Positions 1 to 8,398 of a stretch of 64,000 nt of DNA are shown one piece after another. The notes under the pieces were generated by a model. That model was not told the DNA's origin. It ran no database searches and saw only the letters and a list, made by a program, of their open reading frames with translations. The position numbers and the translations under genes are program-made. Origin of the DNA: VXPW01 sp965115815 (GTDB lineage Bacteria > Pseudomonadota > Alphaproteobacteria > TMED109); contig OZ220465.1 in NCBI GenBank assembly GCA_965115815.1, positions 2,604,001 to 2,668,000 on the forward strand. The letters are read 5' to 3'. Every line of letters begins with the position of its first letter. The first letter of the stretch is position 1.

Positions 1-2816
1 GGCGGCATCGGGGAGCGCAGTTCGGCGGTCTCCGACAGGACACCGGGCGGCACCGGTTCTCCCTGAAAGCTCGCGGGTCCGTTCACGAGCCACAGGGCGC
101 CCCGACGCACGCCGTCCAGAACCGCCGACTCGACTTCCGCGCGAGGGCAGGCCGGGATCCCGACCGTCTCGGTGTAGCCCTCCCGCTGCACGGTTGCGGT
201 TCGGCCGCCGGAGAAGTAGCCGGCGATGTCGGCCGCCGTTACGGTTTCTCCGTCCCACAGTTCCGGCAGGACGCCGGGCGCCAGCGTATCGGGATCAAGC
301 TCCGACAGCGTCGCTTGGTCGGGAAGGAACAACTCCAGTGCCGGTTCCGACCACGCCGTCTCGTCGACCGGTGTGCGCCACCAGGTTCGGACCGACCGAT
401 CGGGCCGGGGCAGCGACGCCACGAAGATGCCGTCGCGCACCCCCCGGTGGAGGGTGTCGAGAATGTCGTTGCGACGAAGCATCTTCGGCAGTTTCGGGTT
501 CTCGGCGAACGCTCCGGCAATCTCCCGTACGCGGCGCGAAGTCTCGCCTGTACGCCAGAGATCGTAGGGCCCTCCGGGCAGGATGGCTTCGGCGCTGATC
601 TCGGTCTCCCGAATGCGCGACCGCCGATCCGCCTTGACCGCGGCGAACAACGGCTCCGTGCCTCCCGGCACCTTGAAGGCCTCGATTTCGTTGCCCGAAC
701 CGACGGTGACGACGACGGTCCAGGCTTGGCGAATCGCCTCGGGAACCCGCTTGCGCGCGGCCTCGGTCCAGCTCGCGAGCATGTCTTCGCGAACCGGATC
801 GCCGTCCTTGCCGTCCAGCTGTCTGCGCACTTCTTCCCAACCGAGGAACTCGCGGACGCGGGCCCGCGCCGCCTCCAGACCGTCGCGCGAAGGGGCCACC
901 AGAACCACGGCATTGCGGCGGGTGCGCGGCCGATCCGGCCCGGTCGTCTCGTCGAGGAAGCGGCGGGGTTCCGCACTCGGCCTGCCCGGATCGGAAGCGG
1001 CGCCGGGGGCCAAAATGGCAAAATGGAACTCCCCGTCGTCCTGGATGTCGCGCGGACGTTGCGGCAGCACGTGAACGCTCGCGCCGGCAGATTTCGCGCC
1101 TGCGACGAGGCCCTTCGTCCGTCGGACCTCGTCCAGCAGCGCCCGTTCGATCGGCTCGGTCCCGACCCGATGGGCACAGGCGTCATGATGCATCTGCTTG
1201 AGGTTGGGCCGGTTGCCGAGACGCCATGCTTGGGGCAACGTCCCGGCGCCGTCTCCCCTTGCGGCACCGGCGAATTCCGCCTCGTCGAGAAACCAGGAAA
1301 GGTCGGTCCAGCGCCGCAGGCCCTTCCCGATCTCGATGCGATCCGGACGGGTAGCGCCGATCAGCGCCATCAACTCCCGCGCATGCGTCTTCTGGCCGAT
1401 CGGCTGCGAACCCAGGAACACGGCGCACACCGCCTGTTCCATTTCGCGGAACTGCAACGCCGGCCGTTCGTCCTGAATGGTTCGGGCCTTCGCCAGTTCA
1501 CCCTCGAGCACGGCGCTCCAGACATTGCCGGCGCCCTCCGTGACCTCGCGCGTGGCGGTGCCGGCAAGTTCCCGTACCGCCTCGGAAAGAGCATCTTCGC
1601 CGGGCGGGGACAGGAACACGTTGGGTCCGACCAGAGGCGCCCGGTCCCACTGCTCGGCATCGCGCAGCGCAATGGCGAAGATCCGCAGAATGCCGCGCGT
1701 GCGCTGGAATCCGTCCAGCTGGGTCCACTTGGCGTAGAAGATGTCGGTCAGACCCGGATGGAAGGGATAGCTGTCGAGGAACCGCTGCTCCGTACCCGCC
1801 CGGTTCTTGCGCGCCGACTCGTCGAGCGTGGCGACGTTGGCGACCGCGGCCGTGACATGGGGGCGGAAACCATCGTGATCGGCGATCGACCGGGACTCGA
1901 AGAAGCGACGGCGCAGCACTTCGGCGACATCGCCCTTCTGCACCGGCTGGATGCCCTCTTCCCGTTGCCGGTTGAAGACGGCAAACATCTCCTGCGCCAG
2001 TTCCTTCCCGAAACCGTCGCTCTTCGCGGGGTCGGAGGCGAGCAGCGAGGCAACCAGGGCGCAGCGGTCCACCCGGACCGTCGCTTGGCAAAGATACTGG
2101 AAGAAGTCGACCAGCCTGGCGCGCCAGCTCTCGTCCATGGCCGCCTTTTCGCGGGCGTACATCAGTACTTCGTCGATCAGCACCAGGGTGGCGTGCCCGT
2201 CTGCCTGCGGCCGCGCCAGCAGCTCGGCAAGCAGAGGCTCGGCCGGCGTGGTCGCCCGCTCTTCGCTCGCACCGTCGGGATGAAGCGTGCGCAGGCCTTC
2301 CTCGCCTGCGATCTGAAACGCCAGCACGCTCCAGGGATGCCGGAGCCAGCGCAGCGCGCCGGCGGGGTCGCGCACCTCCATGCCCTTTTCCACGTCGAGC
2401 TTGTCGAAACACAGCGCTGCGACGCGCGCCGTCGGAAGGGGCGATCCGACATGGGACCGGAACTGCTCGACCGCAGGAAGTGCGGGCAGCGACTGCGGAG
2501 CGTGCGCGAGGTGGTACAGCGTCACCAACGTGTGGGTCTTGCCTCCGCCGTAGGTGAGCTCCAGCTGGCGGATGGCCTTGGTGTTGGCGCCGGAGAGGCG
2601 GAGCGCCACGTCGCGCACGAGCTCCCGCAGGGAAAAGGTCGGGTAGGTCAGGGCAAAGAACCGTTCCGGATCCTCGTAGATCGGCCGCGCGCCCCGTTGC
2701 ATCGCCACATCGTGAAGGTCGGCCGCAAAGTCCGCCAGCGAGAGCGCGCCCGTGCGCACATCCTCGCGCAGCGTCACGATCTCGTGCCAGGGTGTCCAGG
2801 GAAGTCTTCGTGCCAT
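1..2816 (-). CDS. DUF499 (PglY/BrxC-like) ATPase, cut by window edge
   Basis: About 938 residues are visible and the C-terminus lies beyond base 1. The start is ATG at 2816, 19 bp after the stop of the preceding gene. A P-loop with the DUF499 hallmark TYGGGKTHTL sits near residues 88-97, and I checked that the frame is still open at base 1. DUF499/COG1483 proteins are large P-loop ATPases that recur in phage-defence islands, including PglY/BrxC of BREX; that family knowledge is from memory. It is the last visible gene of the operon, so further genes such as a PglZ could lie to the left. Long open frames on the opposite strand are codon-bias shadows. Its role as an NTP-driven defence component is inferred. 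Confidence 0.85.
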   Translation of the reverse strand, partial: MARRLPWTPWHEIVTLREDVRTGALSLADFAADLHDVAMQRGARPIYEDPERFFALTYPTFSLRELVRDVALRLSGANTKAIRQLELTYGGGKTHTLVTLYHLAHAPQSLPALPAVEQFRSHVGSPLPTARVAALCFDKLDVEKGMEVRDPAGALRWLRHPWSVLAFQIAGEEGLRTLHPDGASEERATTPAEPLLAELLARPQADGHATLVLIDEVLMYAREKAAMDESWRARLVDFFQYLCQATVRVDRCALVASLLASDPAKSDGFGKELAQEMFAVFNRQREEGIQPVQKGDVAEVLRRRFFESRSIADHDGFRPHVTAAVANVATLDESARKNRAGTEQRFLDSYPFHPGLTDIFYAKWTQLDGFQRTRGILRIFAIALRDAEQWDRAPLVGPNVFLSPPGEDALSEAVRELAGTATREVTEGAGNVWSAVLEGELAKARTIQDERPALQFREMEQAVCAVFLGSQPIGQKTHARELMALIGATRPDRIEIGKGLRRWTDLSWFLDEAEFAGAARGDGAGTLPQAWRLGNRPNLKQMHHDACAHRVGTEPIERALLDEVRRTKGLVAGAKSAGASVHVLPQRPRDIQDDGEFHFAILAPGAASDPGRPSAEPRRFLDETTGPDRPRTRRNAVVLVAPSRDGLEAARARVREFLGWEEVRRQLDGKDGDPVREDMLASWTEAARKRVPEAIRQAWTVVVTVGSGNEIEAFKVPGGTEPLFAAVKADRRSRIRETEISAEAILPGGPYDLWRTGETSRRVREIAGAFAENPKLPKMLRRNDILDTLHRGVRDGIFVASLPRPDRSVRTWWRTPVDETAWSEPALELFLPDQATLSELDPDTLAPGVLPELWDGETVTAADIAGYFSGGRTATVQREGYTETVGIPACPRAEVESAVLDGVRRGALWLVNGPASFQGEPVPPGVLSETAELRSPMP

Positions 2817-2835
2817 GGTGTCCTTGTTCCTCGGT

Positions 2836-3399
2836 TCAGGCGACCTGTTCGAGGCGCCGGGCAAACGCACCGAAATCCTCGGGACACTTGCGCCGGATCG
2901 CGTCGAGATTCCGCGCGGCCTCCCCGCCCAGCACCTTGCGTCCGCCGCCCGGGCCGTCGGCCACGCCACGCAGCCTGGCAAGGGGTTCGAAATATCGTTC
3001 CTTGACATGGACTTCCGCGCGGATCTCGGCCCATTTCCAGTTCCCGGGCAGATCCACACCGGCCAGAGTCCAGGTTTCGATTTCCTCCCAAGCGTTCTCG
3101 GCGCACAGGCAACCCTCGTCGTCGAGCTTCTCTTCGATCTCGGTCAGTCTCGTGCGCCGCCCGGTCTCGCCATCGCGATCCACGCACAGGATGAAGAGAT
3201 CCGTCATGCCGCGATGCTGTTCCACGACCTCCCGGATCCGCCCGATCTTGAGTGCTTCGCCGACGCCCCCGAGCAGGGGATCCTGGCAGACCCGGACCCG
3301 CACGCGCCTCCGGCCCAAGGACCCGAACAACCGCTGGAACAGCGGCTTCAGGAGATACTGGTCCTTGCGAAAGTCCTCGGGAATGACCAAGACGTTCAT
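2836..3399 (-). CDS. small TOPRIM-like partner of the AAA ATPase (187 aa)
   Basis: The start ATG at 3399 overlaps the stop of the upstream ATPase gene by 4 bp (ATGA), so the two are translationally coupled. The N-terminus MNVLVIPEDF places an acidic E8 at the end of a predicted first strand. A second strand carries the acidic pair in FILCVDRDG (D74, D76). An E followed by DxD is the layout of TOPRIM nuclease or DUF4276-like proteins that accompany ABC-type ATPases. I do not recognise the exact family, so TOPRIM-like is inference from the motif spacing. Basic residues are frequent. The likely job is the effector half of an ATPase/nuclease pair inside the defence operon. Confidence 0.6.
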   Translation of the reverse strand: MNVLVIPEDFRKDQYLLKPLFQRLFGSLGRRRVRVRVCQDPLLGGVGEALKIGRIREVVEQHRGMTDLFILCVDRDGETGRRTRLTEIEEKLDDEGCLCAENAWEEIETWTLAGVDLPGNWKWAEIRAEVHVKERYFEPLARLRGVADGPGGGRKVLGGEAARNLDAIRRKCPEDFGAFARRLEQVA

Positions 3400-4688
3400 T
3401 CCGGGTCTCCCCCGTCGTCGCCTTCGGTGAAGGCGAGGGCGGTCTCCATCCAGCCCCCGGCGTGCAGACGGCCCAGCCCCTGGGTCTCGCGCAGCTCCCC
3501 GGCGCCGGGCAGGCCGGCGACCGGGCGGATCACGGCGTCCTCCATGTCCTCCGAACGGCAGACAACGGACATATCCCGGAACGTGCGGTCGTTCACCATG
3601 GAAAGCAGTGCGGGCGAATGGGTCGTGGTGATGACCTGCACGACGCCCTTCCGGGTCTGGTGCTCGATCAGGTCGATCAGAAGGTGCAGCCGCGACGGAT
3701 GGATGCCGTTGTCGATTTCCTCGAAGAAGTAGAGGCCCGCCGGCTCCTCGTCGAGCAGCGCCGCCAGCATGGCGAGGAACCGCAAGGTGCCGTCCGACGC
3801 ACTGTAGGCAGAGATCCGTCTTCCGTTGTTCTCGCGGATCGCGAGCTGCACCAGCCCGGTCGTGGGGTCGCGCGGAAACTCGAAATCCGCCACATCCATC
3901 GGTGTGAGCTCGCGAACCCAGTCGAACAGGGCCTCCCGCTTCCCTTCGTCGGCGCAGATCTGCTGCAGCACCGTGGGGAGATTCTCGCCGCTGTCCCCCA
4001 GCGTCACCTGACCGGGAAAGGCGGGCTTGCGCATGCGGTCCGGCGTCGGATCGAGAAAGCGGCAACGGCCGAGCAGGTGCGCCACCTCCCCGGCCCAGTG
4101 CTTGTGTGCGCGCGCCACATGCCGGATGCGCCGAAGCTGGGTCAGCGCAGGTTGATCCCGTCGTACGGCAATGCGCTGGCCAAGCCTTCGCTGGTCTCCG
4201 ATTTTTGCCATGCGAAGCAGCAGACGGGCATCGTCGTCCTGTTCCCGAATCCGATCCGGTGGCGGATGGGCCGTATACACAGGCCCGGACGGACTATCGA
4301 GCTCCTCGGAATCCACTCGGAAGCCATCTTCGTCGAGCCGCACCGCAATGCGATAGGCGGAGACGGGCCCTTCATCACCCCCCAGCGGGAGCTGCACGAC
4401 CACCGGCTTCGCGGTGAAGCCGACGGACAGGATTCGCTGTCCCGCGCGGACAAGTTCGTTGGCGCCGCCGCGGATCGGTTCCCATTCGACATACCCGCCG
4501 GATCCATACTTCCCGCCGATGATTTCCGCTAGGGTATAGCCGCGTCCGATGCCGTGCAGGAAGCGGAAGGCGTCGCGGATGTTGCTCTTGCCGCTGGCAT
4601 TGGCGCCGACGATCACGGTGAACGGGCCGACGCGCAGCACCTCGTCGGCGAAGTTCTTGAAGTCCCTGAGCCGGATCTCGGTGATCAC
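3396..4688 (-). CDS. AAA/SMC-like ATPase (AAA_21 type), 430 aa
   Basis: The N-terminus has the RecF/OLD-style opening with Walker A GANASGKSN at about residues 28-36. An ABC-type signature (YSASDGTLRF) lies near residue 295, Walker B (LYFFEEIDNGIHPS) near 318 and the H-loop TTTHSPA near 349. This order is typical of COG4637/AAA_21 ATPases found in defence islands. ATG at 4688 overlaps the methylase stop by 4 bp, and its own stop overlaps the next start by 4 bp. Together with the TOPRIM-like partner it resembles ATPase-TOPRIM toxin pairs such as OLD or PARIS. Sensing of phage or of damaged DNA ends is inferred. Confidence 0.85.
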   Translation of the reverse strand: MITEIRLRDFKNFADEVLRVGPFTVIVGANASGKSNIRDAFRFLHGIGRGYTLAEIIGGKYGSGGYVEWEPIRGGANELVRAGQRILSVGFTAKPVVVQLPLGGDEGPVSAYRIAVRLDEDGFRVDSEELDSPSGPVYTAHPPPDRIREQDDDARLLLRMAKIGDQRRLGQRIAVRRDQPALTQLRRIRHVARAHKHWAGEVAHLLGRCRFLDPTPDRMRKPAFPGQVTLGDSGENLPTVLQQICADEGKREALFDWVRELTPMDVADFEFPRDPTTGLVQLAIRENNGRRISAYSASDGTLRFLAMLAALLDEEPAGLYFFEEIDNGIHPSRLHLLIDLIEHQTRKGVVQVITTTHSPALLSMVNDRTFRDMSVVCRSEDMEDAVIRPVAGLPGAGELRETQGLGRLHAGGWMETALAFTEGDDGGDPE

Positions 4689-7600
4689 GGCGCTCCTTCC
4701 AGCCGCAGGTCGCGCTGGGCCGGGTCGGCGCGGGCGGCGCGGGCGGCGAGGTGGCTGGAAAGGGATTCGAGGATCACGCGTTCCTCCGATCCGGGCGGCG
4801 CCAGTTCGATCAAGGCCTGCAGCAGCCGGGCGAACAGGGCGTGCCGCGCAAGGCCGCTATCGTCGATGTAGGCGTTGACCTCCGCCTCGTCACCAGCGCG
4901 CCAGAGTTGCATCAGCCGGTGCGCCCGGTCGATCAGCGGCGCGGGGCGCCGGTCCGGGCCTTCGAGCCCCAGCCCCCTCGCCTTGCGCCGGTTCCAGGGC
5001 AGCAGCTTCACCTTGCCGCCCCGGCCGCCTGCGCCGGCCCCGTCGGCAGCATCATCCTCATCGCCGACCCCGTCGTCCTCCGATTTGTCGGGCAGCGTGC
5101 GGCCGGGGCGGGAGAGGATGTCGAAGCGGTCGGAGAGTTCGCGATCGGACAGATTGCAGGAGAGCGCATAGAGGATGCAGGCACCGGCCGGCGCCTCGCC
5201 CATGCCGAAGTCGCCGCGGTGCAGCAGGTAATAGGTGGTCACGTCGTCGAGTCCGCTGGCCGCGTCGGGTTCGCCGTCGCGGGTGAGCACGCGGCCGACG
5301 ACGAAATCGACCACCATCCGGCGCACCTCGCGCAGGAATTCGGAGACGGCCATGGTTTCGCCGGGCGCGTCGGCCTTCTTCACCGCGGGATGCCGGGAGA
5401 AGGCTTCGAGCGCCGGCCCCGTCGCGGCCCACACGAAGTCCGGCCCGCGAATTCCGGCATCCCAGAAGTTGCGAAGTTTCTGGACGATGTTCTCGCGCAT
5501 CTCGGACAGCACCGCGCTGTCCCAGCCGGGCCGGACCGGCAGGCGCTTGCGGCAGACCAGCCAGACCGAGGAGGCGAGGGCAGCGGAGGCCAGCGAACGC
5601 TGCCGGTTCTGCATCTCGGTCTGGATCGGCCAGGACCCGGTCACGGCAAAGCCGGCACGGATCAGCGCCGCGACCAGCGTCTCCCAGGCGTCGGGAGACT
5701 TGTTGGCGAAGACGACGACGAGGCGCCCCTCCGGGTTCAGCGCCTCGTGACACGCTTGGAAGGCGCGGGCCATGCCGTCTTCGTAGGCCTGTTTCGACGC
5801 CGCCCGGTCGCCGCCGAACCGGCTGGCATCGTCGATCAGTTCGCCGTCGCGCGCGCCCGCATTCCATTTCGGGCCGAGGGGGTCAGCGAATACCGGGTCC
5901 GTGTCGGGCACGATGCCGTGCAACGCGCGGCGCAACCAGACATGGAAGAAGTCCATCAGATCCGAATAGGGGATAGCGTCGTAATAGGGCGGGTCGGTGA
6001 CGATGGCGTCGAAACCGCCGGACACAGGTTCGAGCGCCGACTGCCGCAGCACCGTGGCGCCGGGGGCGCCTTGCGCCGCGTCTTGGAGGTGCTCGACGAC
6101 GCGGGCGATCCACTCGACGGCCTGGACGAAGCCGCCGGTGGTGTCGGCGAGCGGGCAGGACTCGGCGAAGTCCCACACGACGGGCAGCGCGAAACGGGCG
6201 AACGTGCTGCGGATTTTCTCCGGGTCGTTGGTCCAGGTCGCAAGCGCGCTGCCCCGGTCGGCGAGGCGTCCGAGCGACGGAGCCAGACAGGCCCGAATCG
6301 CCTCGCGCCATTCCGGCGGAAGGTCTTCCATTTCGTCGGCGCACCGGCGCATTTCCCGCAATACCGTCCCCAAGGCGAGCAGTTGGCGAGGGGTGAACAA
6401 CTTGTCCCATCGGTCGAAGCCGTAAAGCGGGATACGGAAACCAAGCGCCTCCTTGCCCGGCAATGGCTCCGTGGGCAGCCCGAAGGGGATGTCGGAGTAC
6501 AACGCTTCCAGTTCGCCGGCCGAAATGTCCGCGGCGCGCAGTTCCTCGTCTTCCGGCAGGCGGTATTCCTTGCCTTTCGGCCCGTTCACCACCACGGCGG
6601 TCATCACCGCGCCCAGTCGCCCGGCACGGCCCTCGAAGCGGATGTCCTCCATCGTCATGATGGCCGGGCAGCAGGGGCAGCGCGCACCGCTGCGACTCAT
6701 CGTGCCGGCTCCGAGTCGCTGGTCATGCTCGCGCCGCTGCGTCGCATTGCCGTCCGCCGGCGAAACCCCGACCTCGATACCGAAGGCGACGCCGGTCCCG
6801 TCCGTCTTCGGCATCATCGTGAGGAGGACGCGCTTCTGCTCCTTCCTGCACAGCCATCGGGTCTTGAGCAGCGGCAGCACGGCGCGGCAACCCTTGCAGC
6901 GCACGGTGCGGGCCCACAGATACGCAACCGTCGGCTTCGCCACCCATCGCGGGTTGCGCGGGTCGCCAAGATAGGCTGCGGTGAATCCTTCGTTCAGCGG
7001 CCCGGCGTCGGACTTTCCCGTTTCGTCCGGCGCCAGCAGGACAACCGGCCGCGATCCGAACGGGGTGCCGCCGGACGCAAATGCCTCGAACGCAGCATAG
7101 GTCGGGTAGCGTTCCGCCAGTGCTGCGCGGGCCCTGTCCAGCACGCACCGGCCCCAAGCACGCAGCTGCCATGCGAGATCGGCCGCGAGCACTGCGCCGT
7201 CGGCCGACCCGGATCCGTCGTTCAGCGGCAGTTCCGCCCTGTCGCTGTCCGTGCCGAGGCCGGCCGCCGCCAGCCTTCGGGCCAGCGCCTTTCCCTTGAA
7301 CCCCTTGGACTTGAGAAAAGCCTCCATGAAGCCGCGATCGTCGCGCACGAAATCGGGCAGCGGAAGCGTCGCCCCCGGCATGCGCCCGGGGTAGTCGAGG
7401 GTGCACTTCAGAATGAACCAGGCCACCGGATTGAGATCGGCGGCGGTCGCTTCGCAACCGAGCCGCATCGCCTCCAGCGGGATCGCCCCGCCGCCGGCGA
7501 ACGGATCCAGCACTTTGGGCGCACGGCCGCCATACGCCTTGCGAATCCTCTTGCGGAACCATGCGAGGTCCGATCCGCCCTCGCGGCCCCAGTGCAGGAT

Positions 7601-7903
7601 GCCCCCGAGGGTCTCCCGCCGCCGCCGCCCGATCGTGCGCCCGTCACGACGCTCTGCCTTCACCGTCTCATCGATCCCGCCTGCGAGCCGGCGGTAGAGG
7701 ACCCGCCGCTCTGCCGCATGACCGGGATCGGGCAGCAGCGTCGCCACCAGCACCGCCCGGCACGCCGCCAGCGGCCGGCGCGCCGGCCAGATGTGCAGCG
7801 TAGAAATGTGCCCGTGACGAACGTTCTTCTCATGCACCGAATCAAGCGACACCTGCTCCAGCGGAAAGTCCACCTCGATGAGGCGGGTATCGGCAGGGTT
7901 CAT
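4685..7903 (-). CDS. DUF1156 DNA methyltransferase (COG1743, PglXI-like), 1072 aa
   Basis: This is a full-length COG1743-type adenine-specific methylase. The DUF1156 N-terminus has ISTLHIWPARRPLAACRA at residues 34-51. SAM motif I VLDPFAGGGA lies near residues 131-140 and the catalytic motif IV TDPPYYD near residue 638. Between them sit Cys clusters (CKGC near 334, CPCC near 408) matching the Zn-ribbon expected in this family. It overlaps its neighbours by 4 bp on both sides. In BREX type 3 and other DUF499/DUF1156 systems the methylase marks host DNA; that role here is inferred from family and context. Confidence 0.92.
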   Translation of the reverse strand: MNPADTRLIEVDFPLEQVSLDSVHEKNVRHGHISTLHIWPARRPLAACRAVLVATLLPDPGHAAERRVLYRRLAGGIDETVKAERRDGRTIGRRRRETLGGILHWGREGGSDLAWFRKRIRKAYGGRAPKVLDPFAGGGAIPLEAMRLGCEATAADLNPVAWFILKCTLDYPGRMPGATLPLPDFVRDDRGFMEAFLKSKGFKGKALARRLAAAGLGTDSDRAELPLNDGSGSADGAVLAADLAWQLRAWGRCVLDRARAALAERYPTYAAFEAFASGGTPFGSRPVVLLAPDETGKSDAGPLNEGFTAAYLGDPRNPRWVAKPTVAYLWARTVRCKGCRAVLPLLKTRWLCRKEQKRVLLTMMPKTDGTGVAFGIEVGVSPADGNATQRREHDQRLGAGTMSRSGARCPCCPAIMTMEDIRFEGRAGRLGAVMTAVVVNGPKGKEYRLPEDEELRAADISAGELEALYSDIPFGLPTEPLPGKEALGFRIPLYGFDRWDKLFTPRQLLALGTVLREMRRCADEMEDLPPEWREAIRACLAPSLGRLADRGSALATWTNDPEKIRSTFARFALPVVWDFAESCPLADTTGGFVQAVEWIARVVEHLQDAAQGAPGATVLRQSALEPVSGGFDAIVTDPPYYDAIPYSDLMDFFHVWLRRALHGIVPDTDPVFADPLGPKWNAGARDGELIDDASRFGGDRAASKQAYEDGMARAFQACHEALNPEGRLVVVFANKSPDAWETLVAALIRAGFAVTGSWPIQTEMQNRQRSLASAALASSVWLVCRKRLPVRPGWDSAVLSEMRENIVQKLRNFWDAGIRGPDFVWAATGPALEAFSRHPAVKKADAPGETMAVSEFLREVRRMVVDFVVGRVLTRDGEPDAASGLDDVTTYYLLHRGDFGMGEAPAGACILYALSCNLSDRELSDRFDILSRPGRTLPDKSEDDGVGDEDDAADGAGAGGRGGKVKLLPWNRRKARGLGLEGPDRRPAPLIDRAHRLMQLWRAGDEAEVNAYIDDSGLARHALFARLLQALIELAPPGSEERVILESLSSHLAARAARADPAQRDLRLEGAP

Positions 7904-8355
7904 GGTTCGGCAGCCTCGCGTTGTAGGGCGTCAGGTGGAATAACGGTCCATTCGTCGGCCCAGGCCCGATGGATCCGTTCGAAGTTGCGCCATTCGGCCG
8001 CGGCCCGGCGACGGACGAGCGCCTCCGGAACGTCGTGCCTGCCCGCGGCGCCCCTCCGCCGGACGCAGGCGAGCGCCATTTCCGGCGTCGGCCGCCGCAG
8101 GAAGAACGGCTTGACGGGATCGACCTGCGCCCGCCGACACGGGATCGACCGACCTTGGCTGCGACCGCTCCCGGTCGTCTCGAATGCGAAGCTCGCTCCC
8201 CGGTCCGCGGATTCGCGGATCGTATCGACCATCAGACAACCGGCCCGGACGGCAACTGCAGCGGGCCGGAACGGGTTCAGTCCCGTGGCGAAGGTCGCCT
8301 TCCCCGTCCCGTTCGGCCCAGCGATGATCATGATCTTCCGGTGCGCGGCCCCCAC
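7900..8355 (-). CDS. zeta-toxin-like P-loop protein with internal deletion (probably inactive)
   Basis: The fold signature is IIAGPNGTGKATF followed by SFAFETTGSG and a late HDVPEALVRRR block, the order seen in zeta-toxin/PezT-like kinases of the UNG-kinase class. Two oddities are visible. The Walker A reads GKAT instead of GKTT or GKST. The roughly 20 residues that normally separate the P-loop from the GLNPF block, and that hold a catalytic Asp, are missing. A GTG start at 8355 has GGAGGAGG 3 nt upstream; an in-frame ATG lies at 8331. The stop overlaps the methylase start. It is either a degraded rider gene or a repurposed nucleotide-binding subunit. Confidence 0.6.
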   Translation of the reverse strand: MGAAHRKIMIIAGPNGTGKATFATGLNPFRPAAVAVRAGCLMVDTIRESADRGASFAFETTGSGRSQGRSIPCRRAQVDPVKPFFLRRPTPEMALACVRRRGAAGRHDVPEALVRRRAAAEWRNFERIHRAWADEWTVIPPDALQREAAEP

Positions 8356-8398
8356 ACGCCTCCTCCGGTCCTGTCCGGGGACACCGCCATCGCAGACC

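Noticed and set aside
315..3005. 896-codon plus-strand frame across the DUF499 gene
   Set aside because: The minus strand encodes a continuous DUF499 ATPase with a P-loop; the plus frame is a shadow.
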